Source: Myxococcales bacterium (GTDB lineage: Bacteria > Myxococcota_A > Bradymonadia > UBA7976 > UBA1532). Taken from it: a stretch of DNA of 64,000 bases. Shown piece by piece: positions 51,772 to 59,990 of this stretch. Numbering within the stretch: position 1 is the first letter of the stretch; every line of letters begins with the position of its first letter. Below the pieces are notes generated by a model. The model ran no database searches and was not told the DNA's origin. It worked only from the letters and a program-made list of their open reading frames with translations. A program made the translations under genes and the position numbers. The stretch covers positions 1 to 64,000 of the forward strand of contig JACKDL010000012.1 of NCBI GenBank assembly GCA_020633555.1. The letters are read 5' to 3'.

Positions 51772-52617
51772 TCAGCTCCGGGGCTTCACGGCGATGGGCA
51801 CCCGAATCTCGGCCGGCTGCGGGCGCGCGGGGAAGCGGGCTCGCTGCAGCACCTGCGTGAAGCACTGGGTGATCGGCGCGGCGCGCTCGGGGCCGCCGAG
51901 CTGGACGGCCACCACCCGGCCCGACTGGACGGAGAGGGTCGCCGTCAGGTCGGTTGGCTCGACGGTGACGCCGCGGGTGCAGTGGCGGAGCTGCGGCCAC
52001 TGCCGGCGCAGCACCCGCTTGACGATCCGGGCGTCGAGGTCGCCCGTGATCACGGCCTCGCCCACGGTGACGACGGCGCTGGCGTCGGCCGGCCGCCGGG
52101 CGGCGCCCGGGATGGATCCCAGGCCGCCCAGGCCCATCCCCTGTCCGCCGCCCCCCGCGCCGGTGCCGGCGACGCCGAGGCCGCCGGCGCCGCCCAGCGC
52201 GGCGTCCACACCCCGGGGGTCGGCGCCCGCGCCGAGCAGGTTGGCCACAGGGCGGCCGCTGCCGGCGCCCAGGACCTTCAAGACGGCGCGGGTCTCCACC
52301 GCCGTCAGCGCCTTGCCGGCGCGGCCCTGGGCGTCCACCGGGCGGATCGCGACGTGGCTGAGGTCGGGGGTCACCAGGGCGTGCCGGCGGACATCGGCGC
52401 CGAGCCGGGCGACGGGCGCGTCGCCGGCCAGGATCTCGTAGTGGGCCGCGCCCTCGGCGGCCGGCCAGCGCAGGGCGAAGGTCGTGCTGATCGTGCCGCC
52501 GCCGGACACCGGCCGGGCGGTGAGCGCCGCGCCTTCGGGCCAGATGGGCTGTGCCCGGCCGGCAGAGGACACGGCGAGGAAGGCCAGGACGGCCACGCGG
52601 GGGATCAGGGCACGCAT
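51772..52617 (-). CDS. AgmX/PglI-type C-terminal domain secreted protein
   Basis: The start ATG at 52617 has GGAG five bases upstream, with a signal peptide (IPRVAVLAFLAVSSAGRAQP). The C-terminal 110 residues contain the AgmX/PglI-type domain: ITGDLDARIVKRVLRRQWPQ followed by LRHCTRG, then ATLSVQSGRVVAVQLGGPER and CFTQVLQRARFPARP, a TonB-like fold found in gliding-motility proteins. A Gly-rich hinge (AGTGAGGGGQGMGLGGLGS) precedes it. 281 residues. It sits between the serine hydrolase (11 bp upstream) and the exonuclease (3 bp downstream), so they share a transcript. Confidence 0.75.
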   Translation of the reverse strand: MRALIPRVAVLAFLAVSSAGRAQPIWPEGAALTARPVSGGGTISTTFALRWPAAEGAAHYEILAGDAPVARLGADVRRHALVTPDLSHVAIRPVDAQGRAGKALTAVETRAVLKVLGAGSGRPVANLLGAGADPRGVDAALGGAGGLGVAGTGAGGGGQGMGLGGLGSIPGAARRPADASAVVTVGEAVITGDLDARIVKRVLRRQWPQLRHCTRGVTVEPTDLTATLSVQSGRVVAVQLGGPERAAPITQCFTQVLQRARFPARPQPAEIRVPIAVKPRS

Positions 52618-52628
52618 CGGGGCTCCGC

Positions 52629-53882
52629 TCAGGCGACGGCGCGGGGCACGGCCACCGCCTTCGGGCGGCCCTCGCACACGCGGTTGATGGTGGCCAGCAC
52701 CCGCCACAGGGCGCCCAGATCGGGACCCAGCCAGGGCTTGCCGCTGGTGAGCAGCGCCCCCGCCAGGTGCCGGTCGGGATCGGCCCAGGTGATGATCTGG
52801 ATGAAGCCCAGGTGCCCGAAGGCGCGGGGCGTGCGCGGGCCGAAGGGGCTCACCCGATCGCTGCCCAGCATGACGCCCAGGCCGTAGCGCACGGGGAGCA
52901 CCAGGGTCAGGTCGAGCTCCAGGTAGCTGCTCTCGTTGACGGCGCGGCGGATGGTGCGCCGATCGAACACGCGGGTGCCGTCCAGCTCGCCGTGGTTCAG
53001 CAGCAGCTCGTAGAAGCGGGCCACCTCGCGGGCGGTGGCCACGATGTTGCCGGCGGGCACGATGCTGCTCAAGTAGCGGGGATCATTCGAGATGTTCACG
53101 GCGTCGGTCCAGGGCACCGACAGGGCGCGCTCGACGATGAGCGACAGCGGCCAGGGCACGGTGGGGCCGGTGTGGTGGTTCACCGCCACCTCGTGCAGCC
53201 GCTCGGCGGGCCAGCCGTAGTTCATGCCCTCGAAGCCCAGCGGGCCCAACACCTCGTCGTGCAGGTAGTCGCGGATGGTGCGCCCGGTGACCCGCCGCAC
53301 GATCTCGCCGAGCACGAAGCCCCCGGTGATGGCGTGGTAGGCCAGCTTGCGGCCGGGGCGGGTGGCGGGCTTCGCCTCGCACAGCAGGCGCACCACCTTG
53401 TCCCAGTGCAGCAGGTTCTCGACGTCGTTGTGCGGCGGGCCCAGCGAGGGGATGCCCGCCCGGTGGGTGAGCATGTGGCGGATGGTGGTGTCGGCCTTCC
53501 CGTGGGCGGCGAACTCGGGGATGTACTCGGCCACCCGGTCGTCGATGTGGATCTTCCCCTGGTCGTCCAGGTGGTGCATGAGGATGGCGGTGACGGCCTT
53601 GCTGGCGCTGAAGATGCAAAAGGGCGTGTCGGGGGTGGCCAGCACGCGGGGGGTGCCGGGCGCGTCGTCGGGCCCGTTGCCGCGGGCGTGCCCGATGGCG
53701 CGATCGAGGATGATCTGGCCGTGCTGGCGCAGGCACAGGCTGATGGCCGGCTGCAGGCCCGTGCGATAGAAGCGCGTCACAGCGTCCCAGATGGGCTCGA
53801 CGTCGCTGCCGGCGCCCCCGGGGGTGGCGTCGGTGGTGATGGCGGTCAGGTCATCGGGCACGGCGACGGTGCGGCGGCTCAT
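52629..53882 (-). CDS. Serine hydrolase of the beta-lactamase/DD-peptidase class C fold
   Basis: The ATG at 53882 overlaps the M23 peptidase stop (ATGA). The 417-residue protein has the class C serine hydrolase layout: catalytic Ser-x-x-Lys in FCIFSASKAVTAILMH near residue 95, then RHMLTHRAGIPSLGP, YHAITGGFVLGEIVRR at the position of the Tyr of the YxN motif (the third residue is Ala here, not Asn), and GHLGFIQIITWADP near the C-terminus as the substrate-binding strand. No signal peptide is visible, so it is cytoplasmic or exported by other means. Such enzymes act as esterases or peptidases rather than true beta-lactamases. Confidence 0.8.
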   Translation of the reverse strand: MSRRTVAVPDDLTAITTDATPGGAGSDVEPIWDAVTRFYRTGLQPAISLCLRQHGQIILDRAIGHARGNGPDDAPGTPRVLATPDTPFCIFSASKAVTAILMHHLDDQGKIHIDDRVAEYIPEFAAHGKADTTIRHMLTHRAGIPSLGPPHNDVENLLHWDKVVRLLCEAKPATRPGRKLAYHAITGGFVLGEIVRRVTGRTIRDYLHDEVLGPLGFEGMNYGWPAERLHEVAVNHHTGPTVPWPLSLIVERALSVPWTDAVNISNDPRYLSSIVPAGNIVATAREVARFYELLLNHGELDGTRVFDRRTIRRAVNESSYLELDLTLVLPVRYGLGVMLGSDRVSPFGPRTPRAFGHLGFIQIITWADPDRHLAGALLTSGKPWLGPDLGALWRVLATINRVCEGRPKAVAVPRAVA

Positions 53883-55411
53883 GGGCGCCTCCGGGGGCGG
53901 GCCAGCCCCAGCAGCAACAGCAAGGCGAACGTGGGGGCCGGGGCCGGGGTACCGCGGCAGCCCTCGGCCTGCAGGCGGCTGGGGCCATCGGGGGCGTCGA
54001 GGGGGACCTGGCCCCCGTCGGGGGCCGGCTGGGCGTCGCGGCGGGGCCCCTCGATGGGGGGCACGCCGTCGTCGCCCAGACCACGCCAGTCGGGGCCCAC
54101 CACGCCGCGGTCGGTGGGGCGCCCGCCGTCCACGGGCGGCGCCACGGCCTCGTCCAGCGCGGGGGCGGCGTCGCGGGGCGGGCGCATGTCTTCGAGCGGG
54201 GGCGCCATGTCTTCGGGCGGGGGCGCCATGTCTTCGGGCGGGGGCGCCATGTCTTCGGGTGGGGGCGGGGGATCCATGGCGGGCGTCAGGCGGATGGCGT
54301 CGAACACCAGCTTGCGATCCTGGGCCAGCGCCTCGCCCGTGTTGTCGTACAGGGCCACCCACTGGTCACCGCCCTCGGCGAAGGCGAAGCGCCCCAGGTC
54401 GCGCCAGCCGCCGCCCGCGCTCTGATCCAGCCGCACCTCGGCCTCGCGGCCGCCATGGCGCACCCCGTAGCGCGCCTGCCGGCTCTGGCCGAAGGCGGGC
54501 TCCACGTAGGCCTGCACCAGGTACTCGCCGCCCTGGGCCAGGTGCAGGTCCCAGCGGGCGTGGTTGTCGGGCTGGGCGTCGGCGATGGCGGTGGTCCAGA
54601 ACAGGTGGCCGCCGTGGCCCGCGCCCTCGGCATGCCACCAGCGGGGGTCACCGAACTGGCGGTGGCAGGGGCCGTCCTCTTCCAAGGTGCCGCCGCCGGC
54701 CTCGATGAGCTGGCAGGGGGGCTGGGGGCCCACGGGCCCGCCGTTGCCGGCCACCAGCACCTGCCCGGCCTGCAGGTTCTCGTAGCCGTCCATGACCTCG
54801 GGCACCACGGCCTGGCCGCCGTAGCTGCCGCCGGTGCCGCTGCCGCCCACCAGGGACTCGCGGTGCAGCACGAAGTGCAGGTGGGGGCTGAAGTGGGGGC
54901 AGGCCCGGTTCTGCTGGTCGCCCTCACACGAGTCGCCCAGGGCGCCGATGCGCTGGCCGGCCTGCACCTCGTCGCCTGCCCGCACGGCCACGCTGTCCAG
55001 GTGGCAGTAGCTGTGGTGGTAGGTGGCGCCGTCGGGCCCCTGGGTGGCCAGGATGACGCGCAGGCCGTAGTTGGCCCAGCCCGCCGTGGCCCAGTCGGCC
55101 CGCACCACGCGGCCCGCGGCAGCGGCCACCACCGGCTGCCCCAGGCCGTTGTTGCCGAAGTCGGGCAGCACCAGGTCCAGCGCGTGGTGGTCGTTGGCCT
55201 TGTCGCCGCGGTTGGTGTCGCGGTGCAGGCTGGAGCCCGCGTTGGGCCCGTAGCCGCTGATGATGCGCACCCGCACGCCATCCTCGAAGGGCAGCCGCAG
55301 GGGCAGGTCGACGGGCTTGGCGCGGCCGCCGGCCTCCGGGGGCGTCAGGGCCAGCGCGGGGCCGGCCAGGGCCAGGGCCAGGGCCGCCGCAGACGGAGTG
55401 AGCGTGCGCAT
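53879..55411 (-). CDS. Secreted M23 (LytM) peptidase with golvesin-like domain, MYXO-CTERM
   Basis: The ATG at 55411 gives a signal peptide (TPSAAALALALAGPALALTP). The M23 zinc endopeptidase follows: RDTNRGDKANDHHALDLVLP (His and Asp ligands), VVAAAAGRVVRADWATAGWA, and SPHLHFVLHRES (HxH). All zinc ligands are present, so it can cut peptidoglycan cross-bridges or glycine-rich peptides. Then a golvesin-C-terminal-like domain (GEYLVQAYVEPAFGQSRQAR, LVFDAIRLTP) and a stalk with three and a half 7-residue repeats (PPPEDMA). The tail GCRGTPAPAPTFALLLLLG has an Arg cluster, i.e. MYXO-CTERM. 510 residues. First gene of a four-gene minus-strand unit. Confidence 0.85.
   Translation of the reverse strand: MRTLTPSAAALALALAGPALALTPPEAGGRAKPVDLPLRLPFEDGVRVRIISGYGPNAGSSLHRDTNRGDKANDHHALDLVLPDFGNNGLGQPVVAAAAGRVVRADWATAGWANYGLRVILATQGPDGATYHHSYCHLDSVAVRAGDEVQAGQRIGALGDSCEGDQQNRACPHFSPHLHFVLHRESLVGGSGTGGSYGGQAVVPEVMDGYENLQAGQVLVAGNGGPVGPQPPCQLIEAGGGTLEEDGPCHRQFGDPRWWHAEGAGHGGHLFWTTAIADAQPDNHARWDLHLAQGGEYLVQAYVEPAFGQSRQARYGVRHGGREAEVRLDQSAGGGWRDLGRFAFAEGGDQWVALYDNTGEALAQDRKLVFDAIRLTPAMDPPPPPEDMAPPPEDMAPPPEDMAPPLEDMRPPRDAAPALDEAVAPPVDGGRPTDRGVVGPDWRGLGDDGVPPIEGPRRDAQPAPDGGQVPLDAPDGPSRLQAEGCRGTPAPAPTFALLLLLGLARPRRRP
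54186..54269. repeat. 21-bp tandem repeat in the M23 peptidase stalk
   Basis: The unit ATGTCTTCGGGCGGGGGCGCC repeats at 54186, 54207, 54228 and, with a diverged end, 54249. It encodes PPPEDMA on the minus strand. In frame, so copy number can vary without breaking the gene. Confidence 0.85.
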
Positions 55412-55562
55412 GGGGGGCAGTGTACCGCGCCGTCGGGGATTCGTGACCGCCCTCGCGGATTTCTGAGCCGCCGGGCGGGGCCACCCCCGCTGGCCACGGG
55501 GGCGGGGGGGTGGCACCGTGCGTGCATCCCAATCCCGCGAACTGAGCGGACAGGAGGCGAAC

Positions 55563-57521
55563 ATGCGCAGGCAGAAGGCCCTGTGGCAGATCCTGGCCCT
55601 GGCGAGCGTGGCGCTCGCGGGCTGCGAGATCGAAGAGAGCGAGACCCCCGACAGCGGCAGCGGCGGCCAGGTGGATGGCGGCGGCCAGGGGGGCGCGGGT
55701 GGCGCTGGCGCCGCGGGCGGGCAGGGCGGCGCCGGGGCCGAGGGTGGCCAGGGCGGGCAGGGTGGCCAGGGCGGGGCCTGCACCGAAGACGAGTGCGGCC
55801 CCATGCCCGACGTGGCCCGCTGCCCCGGCGGCGGCGGCCCGACGGTGACCTGCGAGCGCGACGACGCGGGCGCCTGCGGCTGGCAGATCGGCCGCTGCCC
55901 CCCGCCGGCATGCGGCGGCATGGCGGGGGCAACCTGCCAGGCGGACGAGTTCTGCGACTTTGCCGGCGACGGCTGCGACTTCGCCGACGCCCAGGGCACC
56001 TGTGCCCCGCGCCCCGAGGGCTGCACCGAGGAGCTGAACCCGGTTTGCGGGTGCGACGGGCAGACCTACGAGAACGCCTGCTTTGCGCAGATGGCCGGCG
56101 TGGACGCTGCGTCTGCGGGTCCGTGCGGTGGGCTGGCGTGCGGCCCCGACGACTGCGGGGCGCTGCCGCCCGTGGAGCGCTGCCCGCCGGGCACCGAGGC
56201 CACCCCCTTCGTGTGCGGGCCCCTGGGTGATCGCTGCGACTGGTCGGGCGGCGAGTGTGTGCCGGTGAACCCCTGCGATCCCGAGGCTTGCGGGCCCATC
56301 CCGCCCTTCGCCTGCGACGACGGCTCCATCCCCGAGGGGGTGTGTGAGCCCCAGGCCGACGGCGCGTGCGGCTGGACCCTGGCGCCTTGCCCGGAGTTCT
56401 GCGGCGGCTTCGGCGGCTTCGAGTGCGCCGCGGGCCAGTACTGCGAGTACGAGGGCGGCGGCTGCGGCTTCGCCGACGGCGGCGGCCTGTGCCAGCCCCG
56501 CCCGCAGGACTGCCCGGCGGTGGTGCAGCCGGTGTGTGGCTGCGACGGCATGACCTACGGCAACGCCTGCCAGGCGCGCAGCAACGGCGTCGACGTGCAG
56601 CACGACGGACCCTGCGACATCGTGCCCGGCGACCTGTGCGACCTGCCCGCCGAGGTGGGCGACTGCGAGGCGGCGATCCCGCGCTGGTTCCACAACCCGG
56701 CCACCGGCGCCTGCGAGCAGTTCATCTACGGCGGGTGCGGCGGCAACGGGAACAACTTCGAGACCCGCGAGGCCTGCGAGGCCCGCTGTGTGGACGATCC
56801 GCTGCCCCCGGGCGGCAACTGCGGCGGGCGGGCCGGCAACGCCTGCGGTGGCGACGAGTTCTGCAACTTCGCCAACGACTTCTGCGACTGGGCCGACGCC
56901 CAGGGGGTGTGCCAGGCGCGGCCCCAGGTGTGCCCGGCCATCTTCGCGCCGGTGTGCGGCTGCGACGGCAACACCTACGACAACGAGTGCTCGGCCCAGG
57001 CGGCCGGCACCGACGCGGCCTATGGCGGCGAGTGCGAGGGCCCCGTGGCGCAGTGCGAGGATCTGAGCCGCGATCCCATCGTGCTGGGCGGCGCGCTGAC
57101 CTTCGGGGAGTGCCTGCAGGGCTGCAACGCCACCCTCACCATCCGCGAGACGGATCTGAACGTGACCCCCTGCGACCGGGTGCTGCTGGAGGTGTGTGAC
57201 AACGGCCCCGACGGCCCCTGCACCCGCCACCTGGGCGTGCTGACCCCCGACGCCCACGATCGGGCGCGGGCCATCGCGCGGGCCCTGCTGCGCAACGAGC
57301 TGCAGCCGCGCTACGGCTGCCCGGACTGCGCCGACGGGGGCGCCTCGACGGTGCGGCTGATGCGGCAGGGCGTGGACTCGAGCCATGTGTACGAGGCTGG
57401 CAACCCGCCTGCCGTGCTGGGCGACGCCGACACCCTGGTTCAGGGGCTGATCCGCGACCTGCGGCAATGCCAGGTGAGCGCCTTGGTGAGCCCCGATCCC
57501 AACTGCGTGCCCCGCCGCTGA
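55563..57521 (+). CDS. Lipoprotein with three Kazal-type and one Kunitz-type protease inhibitor modules
   Basis: ATG 55563 follows AGGAGG; the signal ends in a lipobox (ASVALAGCEIEES) and a Gly/Gln-rich linker. Three Kazal-type modules are readable: NPVCGCDGQTYENACFAQ, QPVCGCDGMTYGNACQAR and APVCGCDGNTYDNECSAQ, each preceded by a conserved Cys-rich lead-in (EFCDFAGDGCDFADAQGTC type). Between the second and third lies a Kunitz/BPTI module: CDLPAEVGDCEAAIPRWFHN, then QFIYGGCGGNGNNFETREAC. Both inhibitor types bind serine proteases and are common in animals but rare in bacteria. The last 120 residues have a different Cys-rich region. 652 residues, anchored outside. It lies divergent from the M23 peptidase. 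Confidence 0.85.
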   Translation: MRRQKALWQILALASVALAGCEIEESETPDSGSGGQVDGGGQGGAGGAGAAGGQGGAGAEGGQGGQGGQGGACTEDECGPMPDVARCPGGGGPTVTCERDDAGACGWQIGRCPPPACGGMAGATCQADEFCDFAGDGCDFADAQGTCAPRPEGCTEELNPVCGCDGQTYENACFAQMAGVDAASAGPCGGLACGPDDCGALPPVERCPPGTEATPFVCGPLGDRCDWSGGECVPVNPCDPEACGPIPPFACDDGSIPEGVCEPQADGACGWTLAPCPEFCGGFGGFECAAGQYCEYEGGGCGFADGGGLCQPRPQDCPAVVQPVCGCDGMTYGNACQARSNGVDVQHDGPCDIVPGDLCDLPAEVGDCEAAIPRWFHNPATGACEQFIYGGCGGNGNNFETREACEARCVDDPLPPGGNCGGRAGNACGGDEFCNFANDFCDWADAQGVCQARPQVCPAIFAPVCGCDGNTYDNECSAQAAGTDAAYGGECEGPVAQCEDLSRDPIVLGGALTFGECLQGCNATLTIRETDLNVTPCDRVLLEVCDNGPDGPCTRHLGVLTPDAHDRARAIARALLRNELQPRYGCPDCADGGASTVRLMRQGVDSSHVYEAGNPPAVLGDADTLVQGLIRDLRQCQVSALVSPDPNCVPRR

Positions 57522-57599
57522 CCTGCGAGCCCGATCCCATCCGGGGCGGTCCGCTGGCGGCCCTTGGCAGCACGCGCCCGAGGGGCGCATCCTGCCTCT

Positions 57600-59156
57600 A
57601 TGACGCCCGAGACCTGCGCCGCCGTTCTGCAAGCCCTGGACGTCCGCCTGACCGTGGTGGGCGGCCTTGAACACGTGCTGCGGGTGGACGTGGACGGCGG
57701 CACGGTCACGGCGGGCTATGACCCCCAGGCTGCCCCCGACGCCCGCCTGTGGTTCGCCTGGCGGACGGTGGCCTTCGGGCGCGTGCGGGTGGTGCGCCGC
57801 GCCGACTACCCGGGCCAGGCCTTCAAGCTCAGCGTGGGCGATCCGGGCTTCGACCGGCGGTTCGGCGTGGTGGCGGACGAGCCCGGCGCGGTGGTCCGGC
57901 TGCGGGCGCCCCTGCGCGGCCTGCTGGCCGACTGGCTGGCGGTCGGCGGCTGGATCAGCGGCGAAGGGCTGGGCATGGGGGCCGCGGCCCTGGCGCGGCT
58001 GGCGCCCGAGGCGGCGCTGGCGTGGGCTGGCGCGGTGGCCACCCTGGGGCAGGCGCTGTACGGCGCGCCCCACACGGTGATCGAGCAGGCCCTGCGGGAT
58101 GACGCCCCCGGGATTCAGGCGGCGCTGCCCGACTTCGTGAGTCGGGCGGTGGCGGTGAAGCGGCTCGAGGTGGGGTCGCTGGTGGCCCTGGCCCAGGGCG
58201 GCGGCCTGCCCGGCCTGTGGCGGCACCTGGCCACCGACGCGCCCGTGGAGGACGAGGCCACCCAGACGGCGCTGGTGGCGGCCGTGGCGCGCCTGGCGCC
58301 CCCGGGCGCGCTGGAGGCCGACGCCTGGCTGGAGGCCGTGCAAAGCCGCTACGCGGCGGGCCCACGGGCGGCGGCCCGGGCGGCCTGGGTGCAGCGGGTG
58401 CTGGCCCGGCTGGCCACGGGGGATGCGCGAGGCGCCGAGGCCGTGTTCACCGAGGCGCGGCGCACGCCGGCCTTGCTCGAGCAGCTCATCACCGAGGCCG
58501 TCCGCGGCGAGATCACCGCGGCCGCGCCCTTCTTTCGGCAGATCCCCGCGGCGCGCAGCGAGGGCCTGGCGCGCATCGCCGAGGCCCTGGGGTCGCTGGG
58601 CGGCGCCGAGGATCTGCCCTGGCTGGCCAGCCTGCTGGAGCACCGCTCGCCGCAGGTGACCATGGCGGCCGAGCGGGCCTTCCTGGATCTGGTGCCCGAC
58701 GGGCTGGCGGCCGGCGGGGCCGCCCACGAGGCCATCGGCAAGGTGCTGCACGCGGCGGGGCCCACGGCCGGCGCCGTGCTCGAGGGCATCATCCGCTTGG
58801 GGGCCCGCTGTCCGCCGGGGACCGCCCGCTTGCTGGCCACCCGCTGGCGGGGAGGCGCCACGTTGCCGTACGTGCGGGCCCTGGCGGCCACCCAGGACCC
58901 CGGCGCCACCCCCGGCCTGGTGGCGCTGCTCCAGACGACGCACGCGGTGATCGCCATCGAGGCCCTCGGGCGCTTCGGCAGCGTCAACGCGCTGGAAGGT
59001 TTGCAGGCGCTGACCGGGTTCTTCACCGACGGGCAGGTGCGCGAGGCGGCCAAAGGAGCCATCCGTGCCATCGAGGGGCGGCACGCCAGCCGGGGCGGGC
59101 TGTCCATCAGCCTGGCGCCCGCGGCGGGCGGGCTGAGCCCTACCGAGGAGGACTGA
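57600..59156 (+). CDS. HEAT-repeat-like protein of unknown function (518 aa)
   Basis: The ATG at 57600 is the first in-frame ATG; the ribosome site is weak. Residues 1-120 form a beta-rich domain (VRLTVVGGLEHVLRVDVDGG, LWFAWRTVAFGRVRVVRRAD). Residues from about 330 on show 30-40-residue helical repeats (AEALGSLGGAEDLPWLASLL, VTMAAERAFLDLVPDGLA, VIAIEALGRFGSVNALEGLQ) of the HEAT type. No signal peptide. Two bases separate its stop from the next ATG, so it is co-transcribed with the short-chain dehydrogenase. Confidence 0.7.
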   Translation: MTPETCAAVLQALDVRLTVVGGLEHVLRVDVDGGTVTAGYDPQAAPDARLWFAWRTVAFGRVRVVRRADYPGQAFKLSVGDPGFDRRFGVVADEPGAVVRLRAPLRGLLADWLAVGGWISGEGLGMGAAALARLAPEAALAWAGAVATLGQALYGAPHTVIEQALRDDAPGIQAALPDFVSRAVAVKRLEVGSLVALAQGGGLPGLWRHLATDAPVEDEATQTALVAAVARLAPPGALEADAWLEAVQSRYAAGPRAAARAAWVQRVLARLATGDARGAEAVFTEARRTPALLEQLITEAVRGEITAAAPFFRQIPAARSEGLARIAEALGSLGGAEDLPWLASLLEHRSPQVTMAAERAFLDLVPDGLAAGGAAHEAIGKVLHAAGPTAGAVLEGIIRLGARCPPGTARLLATRWRGGATLPYVRALAATQDPGATPGLVALLQTTHAVIAIEALGRFGSVNALEGLQALTGFFTDGQVREAAKGAIRAIEGRHASRGGLSISLAPAAGGLSPTEED

Positions 59157-59158
59157 AC

Positions 59159-59911
59159 ATGAACCTGTTGGACCAGACGGTGCTGGTCACGGGCGCCAAC
59201 CGGGGCTTGGGGCGGGCGGTGGCCCAGACGCTTCGCGCCGCTGGGGCGCGGGTCATCGCGACGGCGCGCACTGCCGAGGGGCTGGCCGAGCTGCGCGACG
59301 CGGGCTTCGACGCGCGCCCGTTGGAGGCCGCCGATGCCATCAGCCGCGCGGCCCTGGTGGCGGATCTGCCGCCGCTCGATGGGCTGGTGAACAACGCCGG
59401 GGTGGCGCTGAAGGGCTTCGACGTGGGGATGGCGCGCCGCACGCTGGCGGTGAACCTGCGCGCGCCGGTGGCGCTGGCCCGCGGCGCCACCCTGCGCCCG
59501 GGGGCTCGGGTGGTGATGGTGTCGAGCGGCATGGGCGAGCTGGCGGGCTTCGGGCCCGAGGCGCGCCAGCGGATCCACGCTGCGGGCACCGTGGAGACGG
59601 TGCTGGCCCTCGCCGACGCCTGGCTGCAGGCGGTGGAGCGGGGCACGGATCTGCAGCTCGGCTGGCCCCGCAGCGCCTACAGCGTCTCGAAGGCGATGCT
59701 GAACGCGGCCACCCGGGCGCTGGCCCGAGAGCTGGGCCCTGCGGCCCGCGTGAACGCCGTATGCCCCGGCTGGGTGCGCACCGACATGGGGGGCGCCGCG
59801 GCCCCCCGCGACCTGGCCGAGGGGGCCGCGAGCATCCTGTGGGGGCTGAGCGTGGCCCCCGACGGGCCCACCGGCGGCTTCTTCCGCGATGGGGCACCCA
59901 TCGCCTTCTGA
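59159..59911 (+). CDS. Short-chain dehydrogenase/reductase
   Basis: The ATG at 59159 is two bases after the preceding stop, with GAGGAG ahead. The Rossmann oxidoreductase of 250 residues has the NAD(P) motif LVTGANRGLGRAVAQTL, a NNAG box (DGLVNNAGVALKGFD), VVMVSSGMGEL (catalytic Ser), the catalytic Tyr-x-x-x-Lys in SAYSVSKAMLNAAT, and CPGWVRTDMGG. All catalytic residues are intact. The substrate is not identifiable from sequence. Pairing with the HEAT-like protein may be a physical link. Confidence 0.88.
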   Translation: MNLLDQTVLVTGANRGLGRAVAQTLRAAGARVIATARTAEGLAELRDAGFDARPLEAADAISRAALVADLPPLDGLVNNAGVALKGFDVGMARRTLAVNLRAPVALARGATLRPGARVVMVSSGMGELAGFGPEARQRIHAAGTVETVLALADAWLQAVERGTDLQLGWPRSAYSVSKAMLNAATRALARELGPAARVNAVCPGWVRTDMGGAAAPRDLAEGAASILWGLSVAPDGPTGGFFRDGAPIAF

Positions 59912-59920
59912 CGGTCCCCG

Positions 59921-59949
59921 TTGACAGGCCCCTGGGCCCGGAACACGCT
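59921..59949 (+). promoter_or_regulatory. Possible promoter with perfect TTGACA
   Basis: TTGACA at 59921-59926 is followed at 17 bp by CACGCT (59944-59949), a poor -10. It precedes the lipase ATG at 59991. Confidence 0.35.
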
Positions 59950-59990
59950 GCCTCGACTGCGGGCGTGAACGCCGCCCGAGGGAGCATCTC

